Below are positions 34,582 through 45,152 of a DNA stretch of 64,000 nt, one piece after another. This DNA is from Eremomyces bilateralis CBS 781.70 (Eukaryota > Ascomycota > Dothideomycetes > Eremomycetales > Eremomycetaceae), in NCBI RefSeq assembly GCF_010015585.1, contig NW_022985096.1, forward strand, positions 33,264 through 97,263. The letters are read 5' to 3'. Position 1 is the first letter of the stretch, and each line of letters opens with the position of its first letter. A program made the position numbers and the translations under genes. The notes under the pieces were generated by a model that worked only from the letters and a program-made list of their open reading frames with translations, had not been told where the DNA came from and searched no databases.

Positions 34582-35714
34582 GATGAAAGTACACTCAGGA
34601 AAACGCAATGACACGCTTTAAAGAATCACAAAGCGAGCGTCGCTGGATGAGAATGAGTTGAGATAGAAAGGCAACACAAAAGAAACAGAACAGAATCAGG
34701 AATGATATACATTATTTCAACAGATCCCTTGACCGAAGCGAAGCCCTCCAACGCGACTCCTGAAGCCGTTATCGTTAGCACGCGTTTGAGGTATTCCTGG
34801 GCAACGCAACAGATCGGAGGCTCGTTGCAAATGTTGACCCTGTCATTAGTCCGGTTTCTATTGAGCCGAGCGGTGGCTCCCAATGATGAACACCTGAAGC
34901 GCTTCGTGAAGGGAAGTGGAAATAGATTTCTATGTTGGTCGGCGGCGCAGTCGCGTTTCAGAGCTGGATCATGAAGCGCTTCGCGTTAGACACCGGATGA
35001 GTGACCCCCGTTCTATGAATGAAATTCAGCGCCACTGTCGCGGACCATGGACCGCTGGCTAGTGGGCAGAACTTATGAAAAGATTCGAGAGTCGTTGTTT
35101 GAAGGACTGCAGGTTTGAGAGGAGGTTGAAAGATAGATCGATGAAGCCCCAAGGCCCAAGCCAGGAGTGCTGTCAGGTGGTTGGCAGTGCATGTGACCCA
35201 CGGAGGCACAAATGTTTATGCTTTGGAGCCTGAGGCTGCAATATTCCATCGCGCCAAACTGATTTTCGTCATTCCGTCACGAATGGGAATCAAATTGTTA
35301 AAGTTGAGAGAGATGAATTATTCAAAGGATATCTCGCTATTCTGCCGCTGTTATGTACCCCAAGCTAATCGCTCCAAAGCCCAGAGCCCCGAGATACCAC
35401 TATGGAAATTTGACCTACCTGTACTTGTCTTGATTCGGTCTCTCCCAGCGTCGTCCGCGTCTAATCCCCTCGCGGCTGCATGGCCCGTCCACCCCATCTC
35501 GCACAGCTCAGCCTCCACAGCGTCTTCTCCCTTGCGTGACTCGAACAAACATCCTCAAACCGATACACCGACGTCCTCTTACGTAGTCCTCATGGGCGTT
35601 CCCGATGGATGCGGCAGCCGCTCTGACTAATGTGGTTTCCAACGCGAGAGACCTCTCAATCGAAGACAAGAATGATTAATGAGCCATAGTACCCCCTATC
35701 CCTACTTCACCACT
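34582..35714. other. Intergenic region between PEBP-like gene start and CDC20 3' end
   Basis: 1.1 kb without a supported gene; it should hold the PEBP-like gene promoter. A 149-codon plus-strand frame at 35181-35630 has no recognisable domain and is not called. Confidence 0.4.
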
Positions 35715-37534
35715 TCACCTCAACATGCCACCCCTCTCCATACCTGCCACGCCCTTCGACGGCGCCGCCACCGGTCCACCGCTCTTCTTCTCGAAGATCT
35801 TCCAGAACTTCAGACTCTCGTCCGCCGCGGCGGTCGCCATCGTCTGTCCATCGGGGCTCAAGCAGCTGTGAAGGACGCGAGATTCATGGGCGGGGATCTC
35901 GATGTTCTTGACGAGCGATGGGTAGGACCACACGCTGATCGAGTTGTCGGGGAACCCGGAGGTCGAGGCGATCTCCTTGTACCCGGTCGACCACCGCAAG
36001 CTGGTAACCTGGCTTCCGGTATCGATGCTGTTGACACGGGCGCCGGTCGTAGAGTTCCAGAAATGGATATGACGATCGTGGCTACCGCCGCCAGTTGCCA
36101 GAAGATTGTTCTGCCAAGGGCACCAGGCCAGAGCCTTGACGGCAGCGTTGTGGTTCGTCTTAGAGAATTTAGGGGCTGCGAGGCTGCGGGCGTCCCAGAT
36201 GGAGACGAGGTTGTCGTTGCCGCCCGACGCGAGTTGGGCGCCGTCGGCGCGCCAGTCAAGGCCGCAAACTTCGCCGGTGTGGGACTCGAGGTCGGCGATC
36301 TTGTGCTGGGCGATGCGAACGTCGTGATTGAAGAGCCAGCCGTTGCGAGCACCGGTTGAGAGAACGTGCTTGGACCATGCTGGGGATTACGGTTAGCGTG
36401 GTTCGATGACAGTGGCATTGGAATTAGGAACTTGAACCCACCTTGAACACTGACCCGAGACTCGTGCCCGTACATGCTTCGGAGTTTGGTCTGCTCTTCC
36501 ACATCCCAAATCTGAACTTCGCCGGTACCAAGCCCGACGCTGACGTAGGCTCCATCACCGCTCCACTTGAGGCTCGAGACGTATGTGTCAGGAGTCGACT
36601 CAAGAAGCATATTCACCCCTCCGCTCTCGGCTGACCAGATGTAGACAGATTGACCCAAGCCGATCGCAACCTGGTTATTGCAAGACCAATCCAGAAGGTT
36701 GAGATAATAGTCATCGACGATGCTCGGAGCATCCAGGACTCGTTCAGGAGAAGTAAGGATGCGTCGTCGAAGCTGCCCATTGATCGAATTGGCTGGCTTG
36801 AGAGGTCGGTTGTACTGTGACCGCAGGTCGATCGGTTTGGATGACTCTGGTGGAGCCGGCTTGAATGCTAGAATGCGAGTATTAGTATTAATGCCACATG
36901 CAGATGCAAGTGTCGATTCGTAAGCGGCCGTGTCCCGCGCGGGCTTTGTGTAGGACTTCCGCTCATTTCCGTCATCGTCTCGGTCGTTCAAATTCAGTCC
37001 GTCAAGGGATAGAGTCAAGTCGTCTGATGATCCATGGCCTCCAAGAGTGAATGCATCCGCTGCCGAGGAAGCCAGCACTGATGAACCCGCCGACGCCGAA
37101 CTTGAGCTTGACTTCGGTCGGTCCAGCTTGTTGATGCCCATCTTGCAGCTCTCTTCGCTTGCTGTCCGGTTTGGGATGAATCGGTCAACGGCATTGAAGG
37201 GAACCCGAACTGTGGATTTCGGTCGGATGCGGCTACTTGTTGGTCGAGCTTTTGATGGTGATGTACCAGTACCCGTCAGAGCCCATTCGGATAGACCGAG
37301 ATCAAGTCTTCGAGGGGAGTCCTTTGCAATGTTCGACTTGGCAGACTTCCGTATCGTTGACTTGGAGATAGCATGGGCAAAGGTGGGGGTGGTGTGAATT
37401 GACTCTGGGGTTTTGGAGACGGTGATGTTTGAATTGCGGGCCTTTGGGGAAGGGGTCAGCGGCATCCGACTGCCAGCAGTACGGATGGAGAATTGACGGC
37501 CTTTGATAGGCGTGCAAACGTCCACTGTCGCCAT
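35715..37534 (-). CDS. CDC20: Cdc20-type WD40 activator of the anaphase-promoting complex
   Basis: Exons 37534-36442 and 36379-35715 give 585 aa; the intron is 62 nt (GTGGGT, GCTAAC, CAG). Cdc20 brings substrates such as securin and cyclin B to the APC/C and is the target of the spindle checkpoint. The C-box DRFIPNR is at residues 117-123. The KILR/MIM-like segment TRILAFKPAPPESSKPIDLR lies before the propeller. Seven WD repeats follow from about residue 275 (DDYYLNLLDWSCNNQVAIGL, STGARNGWLFNHDVRIAQHK, GEVCGLDWRADGAQLASGGN). The fully conserved HDVRIAQHK region favours the Cdc20/Cdh1 family. The DRFIP C-box and the overall order favour Cdc20 over Cdh1. The extreme C-terminus is Leu-Arg instead of the usual Ile-Arg tail. 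It diverges from the Kelch/BTB gene. Confidence 0.9.
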
Positions 37535-38422
37535 TCCGAAAAAGGAGTGATGAGGAGCGGAATTAGAGAGGTGTTGAGGAGGATATGCAATGCAGGCAAC
37601 GATCAAGAAGCAAAATGCAAAATGCAAATAACTGAGGGGGTGTTTTTGAGTTTTTCGTAAAGTATGCAAGATGTGTGATACAAAGGTTTTGTAAAGGTGT
37701 AGAAAGAAATGGATGGTGATGGGAGCGGAGGAAGGTTTTATGTTTGGGGTTGGTTGGCACAGCGACGACGGAGGTGGATTGGTGGAGGGGCAGTGCGGTG
37801 GTTGAGCCGCCAACGTCATCCACTGGGCAACGAAGTTCAGCATCAAGGAGGTCCGATCCCATCATTGCGAGGCTTTCATGAGTTTCAAGTCTTATTGGGA
37901 GGAATAACTTCAAGCTGCAACCTGTGGAAGTTGGTAATTGCATGGTTATTCCCTTGGACTCCCGCTGTTCGTACACTGCAAGAACCGCGGAGTGCAGGGC
38001 CACGAATGGTTTCCGATAGTCGATCCCAAGCCAATCCATCCCTAATTCAATTATCGAGTCCTCTGGTATCGGCATGATGCTGCAACAGAACCGCAGATTC
38101 TCTACTGGGATCTACGAGCCTTGCTCTCGATGATCACCAACAGCCATCTGGGGAGAGCGGGGCGGAAAGACTGGAGCGGAGCGGAGATGGAACTCCAGTC
38201 AGCTGGAACCTCGGGCGGAACGTTCCGAGACACACTAGTCTGGATTGGGATGCCACGATTGACATTTGCCAGCCCCCTCCTACCAGTCCGACATTTTGTG
38301 TTCACCGTCGTGATATCGTCCCGCTTACCATTGTTTTCAACCCTTCCTTGGACAATACGGAGACATGTCTCTCGATGTCTGACTGAAGAGCAATCCCTAC
38401 ATAGATCTATATCCTATGAAAC
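37535..38422. promoter_or_regulatory. Divergent promoter region CDC20 / Kelch-BTB gene
   Basis: 888 bp shared by two divergent genes. No coding pattern is seen. Several purine-rich and poly-T patches occur, but no site I can name. Confidence 0.4.
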
Positions 38423-40782
38423 ATGGACAGTCGTCCTCCACCATTCGTTTCCAACCATTCAAACACTCCCCAGAACGTCGCTGGGAGCGCCCAAACCCCC
38501 GCATCCGGGTCGTCGAACAATACCTATCTCATGTCTGCGAGTCCGGTCCGTCCTCGCAGGGGTAGCAGCGACAATGGCTACAAACCGAAGATCATTACCA
38601 CCGTTGGCGCTCGACCAGCATGCTTAGTGAATGCTTCGGTGACCTACGTCGGAACTGACCAGATATACGCTTTTGGCGGTTTTGATCAATATACGGATGA
38701 AGGTGAGGAAAGCATCCAAAGCGACTACGATTGTACTAACACCTTGCAGTGTACAACCATGTTCTCAAGCTCGACCTGGCTACCCGACAATGGAGTCTAG
38801 TAGATAACTTCGGCGATATCCCGGGTGTTCGTATGGGCCATACCGCGACTTTATGGCAGGGAGATAAACTTCTTGTCTATGGAGGCGAGAACGAGCACCG
38901 TTTACATCTGTCGGATGTCATCATCCTCGACCTCAAGACGCTCCATTGGACACAACCTGAACTTCACGGTACCGCTCCACGAGGACGCGCTCGTCATGCA
39001 GCAGTAATTCATGATCAGAAACTCTGGATCATGGGAGGCATGAGCGGGCAGGATAGCTGGGTCCTCGACGATATCTGCTATTTGGACCTCAAGACATGGA
39101 CATGGTCACGAGCGTGGAGGCTGGTACATCGCTATGACCACACCTGCTGGATCTGGGGCGGTCGGATCTGGGTGTTCGGCGGGATCAACGAGGATATGGA
39201 GCGAAACAGCGAACTATGGTGGCTTGACCTCCGCGGCTCGGTCGCCTTCGAATCGCAAATGTCGTACGGCACCTTAGATCGAAATGGACAGCCCAAGAGA
39301 TTGGGATATGCACAACAAACCCAACCGACCCCGGGCTCGACCGGATACACGGCCAATTCTAGCAGTGTACAAGTCAATTCCGGGATCAACCCTCGATCTT
39401 TACCGCTTGCTCCAGGCTCGATCTCATCGATCAAGTTTGTGGCGAGCCCGAATCTTCCATCGCAGACGCTTGGTCAACATTTCCATGCGTACTCATCTGG
39501 GTGTTTGCTCGACTTCCACACCGCTGCAAGTATCTCCAATTTTACCGACACCAGCCTCTCTGCTTTAGACTTAGAGACTCTTCGTTGGCAGCGTGTTGCA
39601 GACGGCCGCGAGCTCTTCAATATGAGCTATCGCTGGCATTACTGCGCCATGAATGAAGACGGGACACAAGCCTGGCTTCTCGGGTGTCCCACGGAACCCA
39701 ATAACCCTGCCGACGAGTATCTAAGCGACGTGCTGCATATTGACCTGAGGAAGTTCGGCCTCTTTGGCAACGCCATGTTCGAGTCTGAAAAATCGGTCCT
39801 CCCAGCATCTGATACGCATCGATTTAGCCACCTCTCCGCTATCGGCACGGACCTTGCCAAATTCTTCGATCTGTCACCAGGCACCGGGAGTGGCACCGAC
39901 TTCATCATCACTACAGAGCTCGACGAACCATCGTCGTCTCCATCGTCACCATCCTCCTCCCCCGAGCTTACCCACGCATCCCTCAACCGACCCACCCCCC
40001 TTTCCCTCTCCGCAGCACAGTCTCAAACCAGCCCACCCATCCATGTCCACAAACTCATCCTCCAAGCGCGCTGGCCGCACTTCTCTCGCCTCTACGCCGC
40101 GCAGATGCTCGAATTCCACACCAAGAAAATGCACATTCCCGAACCCTACTCCGCCGTCCGCGCGTTCCTCCTCTACCTCTACACCGACAGCATCGCCCCA
40201 CCCCCCGGCACCGCCCCCTCCTCCCGCTCCTCCAGCTCCCTGAACCTCCCATCCCCCTCCACCGGCCGCCGCCAACCCGCCGGCGCCAGCCACAACCCCT
40301 CCCCAGCATCCGCGAACGATCCTCCCGGACCCTCCCTCCCCGACGTTGCCGGCATGCTCGTCCTAGCGTCGTGCTATGACATGCCGCGGCTGCGGGCACT
40401 CTGCGTGCACCGCCTCTCCCGCGAAATCGACGTGCAGAACGCGGCGGTCATCTGGGATCGTGCGTCGGTGGCAAACGAGGCGTGGCTGCGTCGTCGGGCC
40501 GCGGGGTTCTGCATGACGCATTGGGGGCGGGTGGTTCGCACGGCGGGGTTTCGGCAGTTGGGACGACGACAGGTGCTGGAGCTGTGTGGGGAGGTGGATA
40601 GTGAGGGGCGGGTGGTGGGGGGGGAAGAGTTGGAGAGAGTGGGGGGATTGGCTGGGGGACGGTTTGGGTATGGTGGGACGGAGAAGGGAGGGAGGGAGAG
40701 GGTGAGGGATGTGACGTCTGGGGAGGAAGAAGAGGGGGATGGTGACGAGGATGGAGACGGGATGGACGTGGAAGTCGGTTGA
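38423..40782 (+). CDS. Kelch-repeat protein with C-terminal BTB-like domain (resembles fission-yeast Ral2)
   Basis: Exons 38423-38702 and 38750-40782 give 770 aa; the 47 nt intron has GTGAGG, ACTAAC and CAG. Kelch repeats fill residues 60-300 with typical YxFGG and WxxxxxxGxxPxxR blocks (TDQIYAFGGFDQYTDE, DKLLVYGGENEHRLHLSDVI, GRARHAAVIHDQKLWIMGG, GGRIWVFGGINEDMERNSEL). A BTB-like region is at about residues 535-690 (VHKLILQARWPHFSRLYAAQ ... FLLYLYTDSIAP ... LASCYDMPRLRALCVHRL), interrupted by a Ser/Pro-rich insertion. The end is acidic. Ral2 of S. pombe, which works with Ras1 in polarity and mating, has Kelch repeats and is the closest named protein I know. Orthology is not proven; it could be another Kelch/BTB adaptor, such as one for a Cul3 ligase. 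Confidence 0.8.
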
Positions 40783-41641
40783 TGATGATCACGAAATATA
40801 TGGGATGGGTTCCATTTCAACGGGGACTTCGGATCGATGAACGGACGTTCTTAGCGCGGAGTAACTGAACCTGCGACACTTTCTCTTCGCTCTACGGCGT
40901 CAGGTTGTTATTCGGTGTCAAGATTTTCCTTTCTCAGGGGTTCTGCTTCCGGCCAGGACAGGGGGACTGCAGCGTACTTCACGACTATCACGATACGACC
41001 GAGACATGAAATTGCATTACAGCGGTTCATTATAGAGGAAGCCCGGAATGGCGCCTTCTCTTAGATTAGCAGCGCTTCATGGCAGACAGACTGAATAGTA
41101 CTATCGACATCATGGGCTTGCCTGACGAGTGGATATGCCATAACCCAAGACTAGAGTACGAATTCGTAATTCAGGTTCACCCTGCTGATGTTCCGATAGG
41201 GTAGATGGGGCAATTGGTCATTGAGCATTTTCGTGCTGCCAGGTTCGTGGCTCAGTTGTTGGAATGCTGGGATTAGGATGGTTTCCATTTTTGAATGTGC
41301 ATACTAATTACAACCACCACTATCCAATTCTGAGCTAGATGGTTCCAGTTGGCAGTTTCAGCCCTTTACGGTTCTCGGTCGGATTAGAAACATCAGCACA
41401 AAGGGTACGTACCAATCCAACATAGTGTACCGCCTTATCTGATGTCATCGTACAGATATCCTACTACGCACCGAGATTTCTGAGGCGCCTATTGCGAATT
41501 CGCGATGAGTCAAGTCGATGAAGCTTCCATCTAGCTACTTTAACTTCACAAACAACCGTTGAGGTCTCTTCCACTTGTGATAAGTACTTTCAATCTTCGT
41601 GCTAGTCCACCATCGTATCCGGATAATCAAGATCGGTCATT
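40783..41641. other. Intergenic region upstream of the NmrA-like gene
   Basis: 859 bp with no gene. It contains the Kelch gene 3' region and the NmrA-like gene promoter. Nothing else is seen. Confidence 0.4.
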
Positions 41642-42732
41642 ATGGTCATCGTAGCAGTTGCTGGAGGCACTTCTCGGGGCCTTGGCTGGTCTATCGTGAC
41701 GGCGTTCCATGAGCACCCGAATCACACTCCAATTGTCCTCTCGAGGATGACATCGAAGACGCCGCAATGGCTCACCGACCTACCAGTTGAGATCCGCAAG
41801 GTGGACTACGGCTCCGTAGACAGCTTAGTTTCCGCGCTTCAAGGAGTCCATACGGTAAGCGTACCGCCTCGCATGCTTACAATCTGTATTATGTCTATGC
41901 AATATCCGGTTCTACGCCTGTAGATTCTGAAGCTTCGTCCATACACCTAACCCGCTCTATCGTCGCGTTCTCTAAATCGAGCCAGGTTATCTCCACAACG
42001 CTCAACAAAGAAGGCTCCTGGGTCGAAAACGAATCCGCCCTCCTCCAGGCCGCCCTCCAAGCCGGTTGCCGCCGCTTCGCACCCTCCGAATGGTCCGCCG
42101 GCCCCGCCGGCGTTCTGTGCGTCGACATGCTCAAACCGAAATCCGCCCTCTGGCCACTCTGCGAGCGAGCGGCGAAGGAGCACCCCGGCTTCGAATGGAC
42201 GCGGTTCGCGGTTGGTATGTTCATGAACTATCTTGGGTACGGGTGCGAGAGGGAAGCAGAGGCATTGAATGGGATGGAGGATAACGGGGCGAAGTTCGTT
42301 TATGTGGGGGAGATGCGGATGGAGATGGCGGTGCGGGAGGATGGGGAGCCGGCGAGGATCACGCTGACGGAGATAGGGGATGTGGGACGGTTTGTTGCGG
42401 CGGCATGTTGCCTGCCAGACGGGAAGTGGACGACGGAGATGGGGATGGCGGGGGAGACGTTGCGGTTTGATGAGATTGCGAAGATCATCGAGAAGATAAG
42501 GGGAAGGGAGATCGAGATCGAGAAGCGGAGTCCGCGGTTGGTGGAGCAGGAGCTCGAAGAGGATCTGAAAAACGAAGACAGCGGTTACTGGAGGAGGATG
42601 TGGCTACAATTGGAGCTCATGGATACTCATGACGTGGAAGGGGAAGGGGTCATTCGACCCGTACTCAATGAGATGTTTCCGGACATCAAGGCCATTACGG
42701 TTGAACAATATATTAAGAAGTTCTGGGAATAG
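41642..42732 (+). CDS. NmrA-like / isoflavone-reductase-like NAD(P)-binding protein
   Basis: Exons 41642-41854 and 41986-42732 give 319 aa. The 131 nt intron (GTAAGC donor, CTAAC branch, CAG acceptor) joins GVHT to VISTTLNKEG, the usual NmrA-like order. The N-terminal Rossmann motif is VAGGTSRGLGWSIV. The block QAGCRRFAPSEWSAGPAG is the conserved segment of this atypical SDR family. A classical YxxxK catalytic pair is absent, as in NmrA-type redox sensors and many PCBER-like reductases. Such genes often sit alone or beside metabolic genes; here the neighbours give no hint. Function could be dinucleotide sensing or a small-molecule reductase. The start ATG is at the first strand, with no upstream in-frame alternative that improves the fit. 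Confidence 0.8.
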
Positions 42733-43336
42733 TCCATGCCTTTGTGCTCACAATGGCCCTGGATTCCAATAGCTACATTAGGCCACTCTTATTAATCCTT
42801 CAGACAGTATCTAACCAATACAGTCAACCTTCGCTATAACGATTGAATCCGTACAGGCGAATCCAATCATTATAACGCGGATATCGCTAAAACGAATTTT
42901 CTTGGCAGCATTGATTGAGAATCCGTGCAGGGAATCTTATCGCTATAACGCGAATATCGCTGTAGCGGTAATCGTTATAGCGGTGGTTGACTGTACTACA
43001 CAAATCAAGTTGTTTATTCCCCTTTTATGATTGACTGTCGCCTGAAATTCTCCATTGCCACAGACTTTCCTCAAATGCTTGAACAACAGATTTGTAGGTC
43101 ATCAACACCACACCCATTGAAACCAGCCTAATCTTTGTGAACCTCCTTCAATCTGTGTTAGGATGGGTTCCTTGGAATCGTTCAGTAGAGAAAATGCCTG
43201 TGGACCTCCAGTTGTCGGTGGTGAAGACTGTCAGTCTGGAACAAATTGGTGCCCTGATTCATCTGCCAACGCCGTCTCATAAATTTCCACCCATCCAACT
43301 TCTGGAGTTATTTTCTCTAGCTTGTATAGAGCGCTA
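42733..43336. other. Intergenic region carrying a MITE
   Basis: 604 bp after the NmrA-like gene. The only structure is the 173 bp miniature element at 42821-42993. The rest shows no gene. Confidence 0.5.
42821..42993. mobile_element. Tc1/mariner-type (pogo/Fot-like) MITE, 173 bp
   Basis: The ends are inverted repeats: CAGTCAACCTTCGCTATAAC at the left and, on the other strand, CAGTCAACCACCGCTATAAC at the right. They match at 22 of the first 24 bases. A TA dinucleotide flanks each end (42819-42820 and 42994-42995), as expected of a TA target duplication. The CAG-start termini fit pogo-type elements. The inside holds two diverged copies of a roughly 70-base unit containing TATAACGCG(G/A)ATATCGCT at 42871 and 42944. 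It has no coding capacity, so it would move only with a transposase in trans. Confidence 0.8.
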
Positions 43337-44010
43337 TTCGATATAGAACTAGATGGTCGTCGATGAAAAAAGTATCCCCGCCGTAATGGGATGTGATCGA
43401 TATAATATCCGCGCTACCTTCCATGCAACATCGAAGGGTGTGAAACACCCGCTCTTTTACACCACTTCTTGCAAATTTGCCCAGTAAAGTGTGGACCAGG
43501 TGTCCCCAGATGGTACAGCCTTTGTAGGTAAAGTTGATATCGCACTGGGTTAGTACGACATCGAAGACGTCAAAAATCGCCAACTGCAAGCTCTCTGAGT
43601 CGTTGTTCCAGTGACTGCTGCTCCTAGAAAAACATCAACCCATCCAAGATCCTTAGTAATAAGCTTGTACATGGTGCGAATCTAGTTAGAGCTCAAGGAT
43701 AATCTTTAAATTTCCATGACAACCGTCTTGTCAAGAACGGATAGAAGGGTTCAGGTTGGTTTAACCTTTAAGATGACGTCCTGCAATATGAGATCCAAGT
43801 CCATGTTCTGATTCTGTGAAATGCCCCATCGCATTATCATATCAAATGCTTCATCGTCTTCTAGGGGTTTCCCAATACAGAACAACTGATCGAGCGAGTT
43901 CAAGAGGAAAAGAGGAAGAGCGCCATCAAATCCAAGTCCGCGATAGGACGTAGGAATTCAAGTCGATGTTCGACGAAGTATCTCACTTCCTGCCCCAATT
44001 AAAAAGGCAG
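43337..44010 (-). pseudogene. Relic of an ankyrin/NACHT-type repeat protein
   Basis: Coding-like pieces appear on the minus strand in different frames. They are GFDGALPLFLLNSLDQL and MDLDLILQDVILKV (about 43750-43950), LITKDLGWVDVFLGAAVTG (about 43600-43670), then NNDSESLQLAIFDVFDVVLT running to 43337. Shifts between frames fall near 43600 and 43740. The style (LFLLNSLDQ, VTGNNDSESLQLAIFDVF, INFTYKGCTIWGHLVHTLL) resembles C-terminal parts of large fungal ankyrin proteins, but no intact ankyrin repeat consensus is visible. Assignment to that family is from pattern memory and weak. Confidence 0.4.
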
Positions 44011-45152
44011 TAAAGTTGATGTGTGGATTTTCGACGAGGTTGGGGTCTCGGGAATCCCACCTCTTGCTCCATTGCGTCACGACGGACAGTAGCGGATTGA
44101 AAGGTCGAAGGAGGAGAGACGAAATGGACGTGTCACCATCCGTTCCAGCCCCTCAAGAGTCAAAATGGCTGGTTGCTGGTTCTCTGGTTCGTTTTGAACC
44201 CTTCGGGCGTAGTACACTGTGCGTCTCCATAAAGTCTTTCAGGATTTTGAATTCCTGGTCGGAATTAGACTCCACATGGGGCGATATTGGGCGCAGAATC
44301 GTAATTCTCACTCTACTTTCGCTCTCTTTAGTTTAGTGTCTTACGTGCGGCCATTTAATAGAAGCCTATTGGCTAATATCTTTTAGACTAATATTTAATC
44401 AGAAACATGATTGGATATCCCAGAATGCCATGCATCCCAAAAAGCATGCACGAAGTTAACCGCATCTACAAAATTAGCTTTGATCATTGCGGCTGCATCT
44501 ACTACTACGCAGTACTACTCACCCAGGGATCGGATGGACTAAGACTGTTCTAACTAGGCTGAATAACGCCACTGACGGATGAGCCGCTGCTTCCGCTGGT
44601 GTACGGAACCTCTAGTCAAGGCTTAGAACTCTGTCGCGTGAGGCTCTATCTAGTATCTTTGGTGACCCGTGCAACGACTCTAACCTTATCGCGACGGCAT
44701 GCAGCAACCGCATCAGAACACCGTGAATGTGGGAAGCGATGATGCCAGAGATTGGTCCCTTCTCAGGTTTCTGGAGGAAGATTGTGGTTCGTGGGGGTGG
44801 GAGACTCTGAGTCTTTCCCTCTGCTCGGCGCAGGTCTCTCATTGGATGCAGTTTGGCGAGCTTAACCCTCCAGCCTAGAGTAGAAGTGGGTCGTATTCAA
44901 CCCTCCTAATTCTTCCCGTAGGATTCCTGTACGGCTGTACCGCAGTACCGCAGCCTATCACCTAGATCTGTGGTCCCGTGGATAGCGTTTCTAATTGCTA
45001 CGTAGATCTCCGCTCATCCTTGCTGTGATGCTGTTAGATTTTGTGCCGCATAAGACGGCGCCGTTCCCGGCGTAAGATCGCGTTCTTTCGCTCAATCCTC
45101 CCTCTTTTTCGCATGCTCCTTCTCCAGTCGACCCCGCAGATGCAATTGAACC
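44011..45152. other. Intergenic region upstream of the amino acid permease
   Basis: 1.1 kb with no supported gene. The left part may extend the decayed relic. The right 300 bp should be the permease promoter. Confidence 0.4.

Noticed and set aside
35679-36359. 226-codon plus-strand open frame
   Set aside because: Antisense shadow of the CDC20 WD40 exon.
41924-41985. Extra exon in the NmrA-like gene
   Set aside because: The piece would need phase 1 entry, but the only good donor upstream ends in phase 0. Direct joining to VISTT fits the family better.
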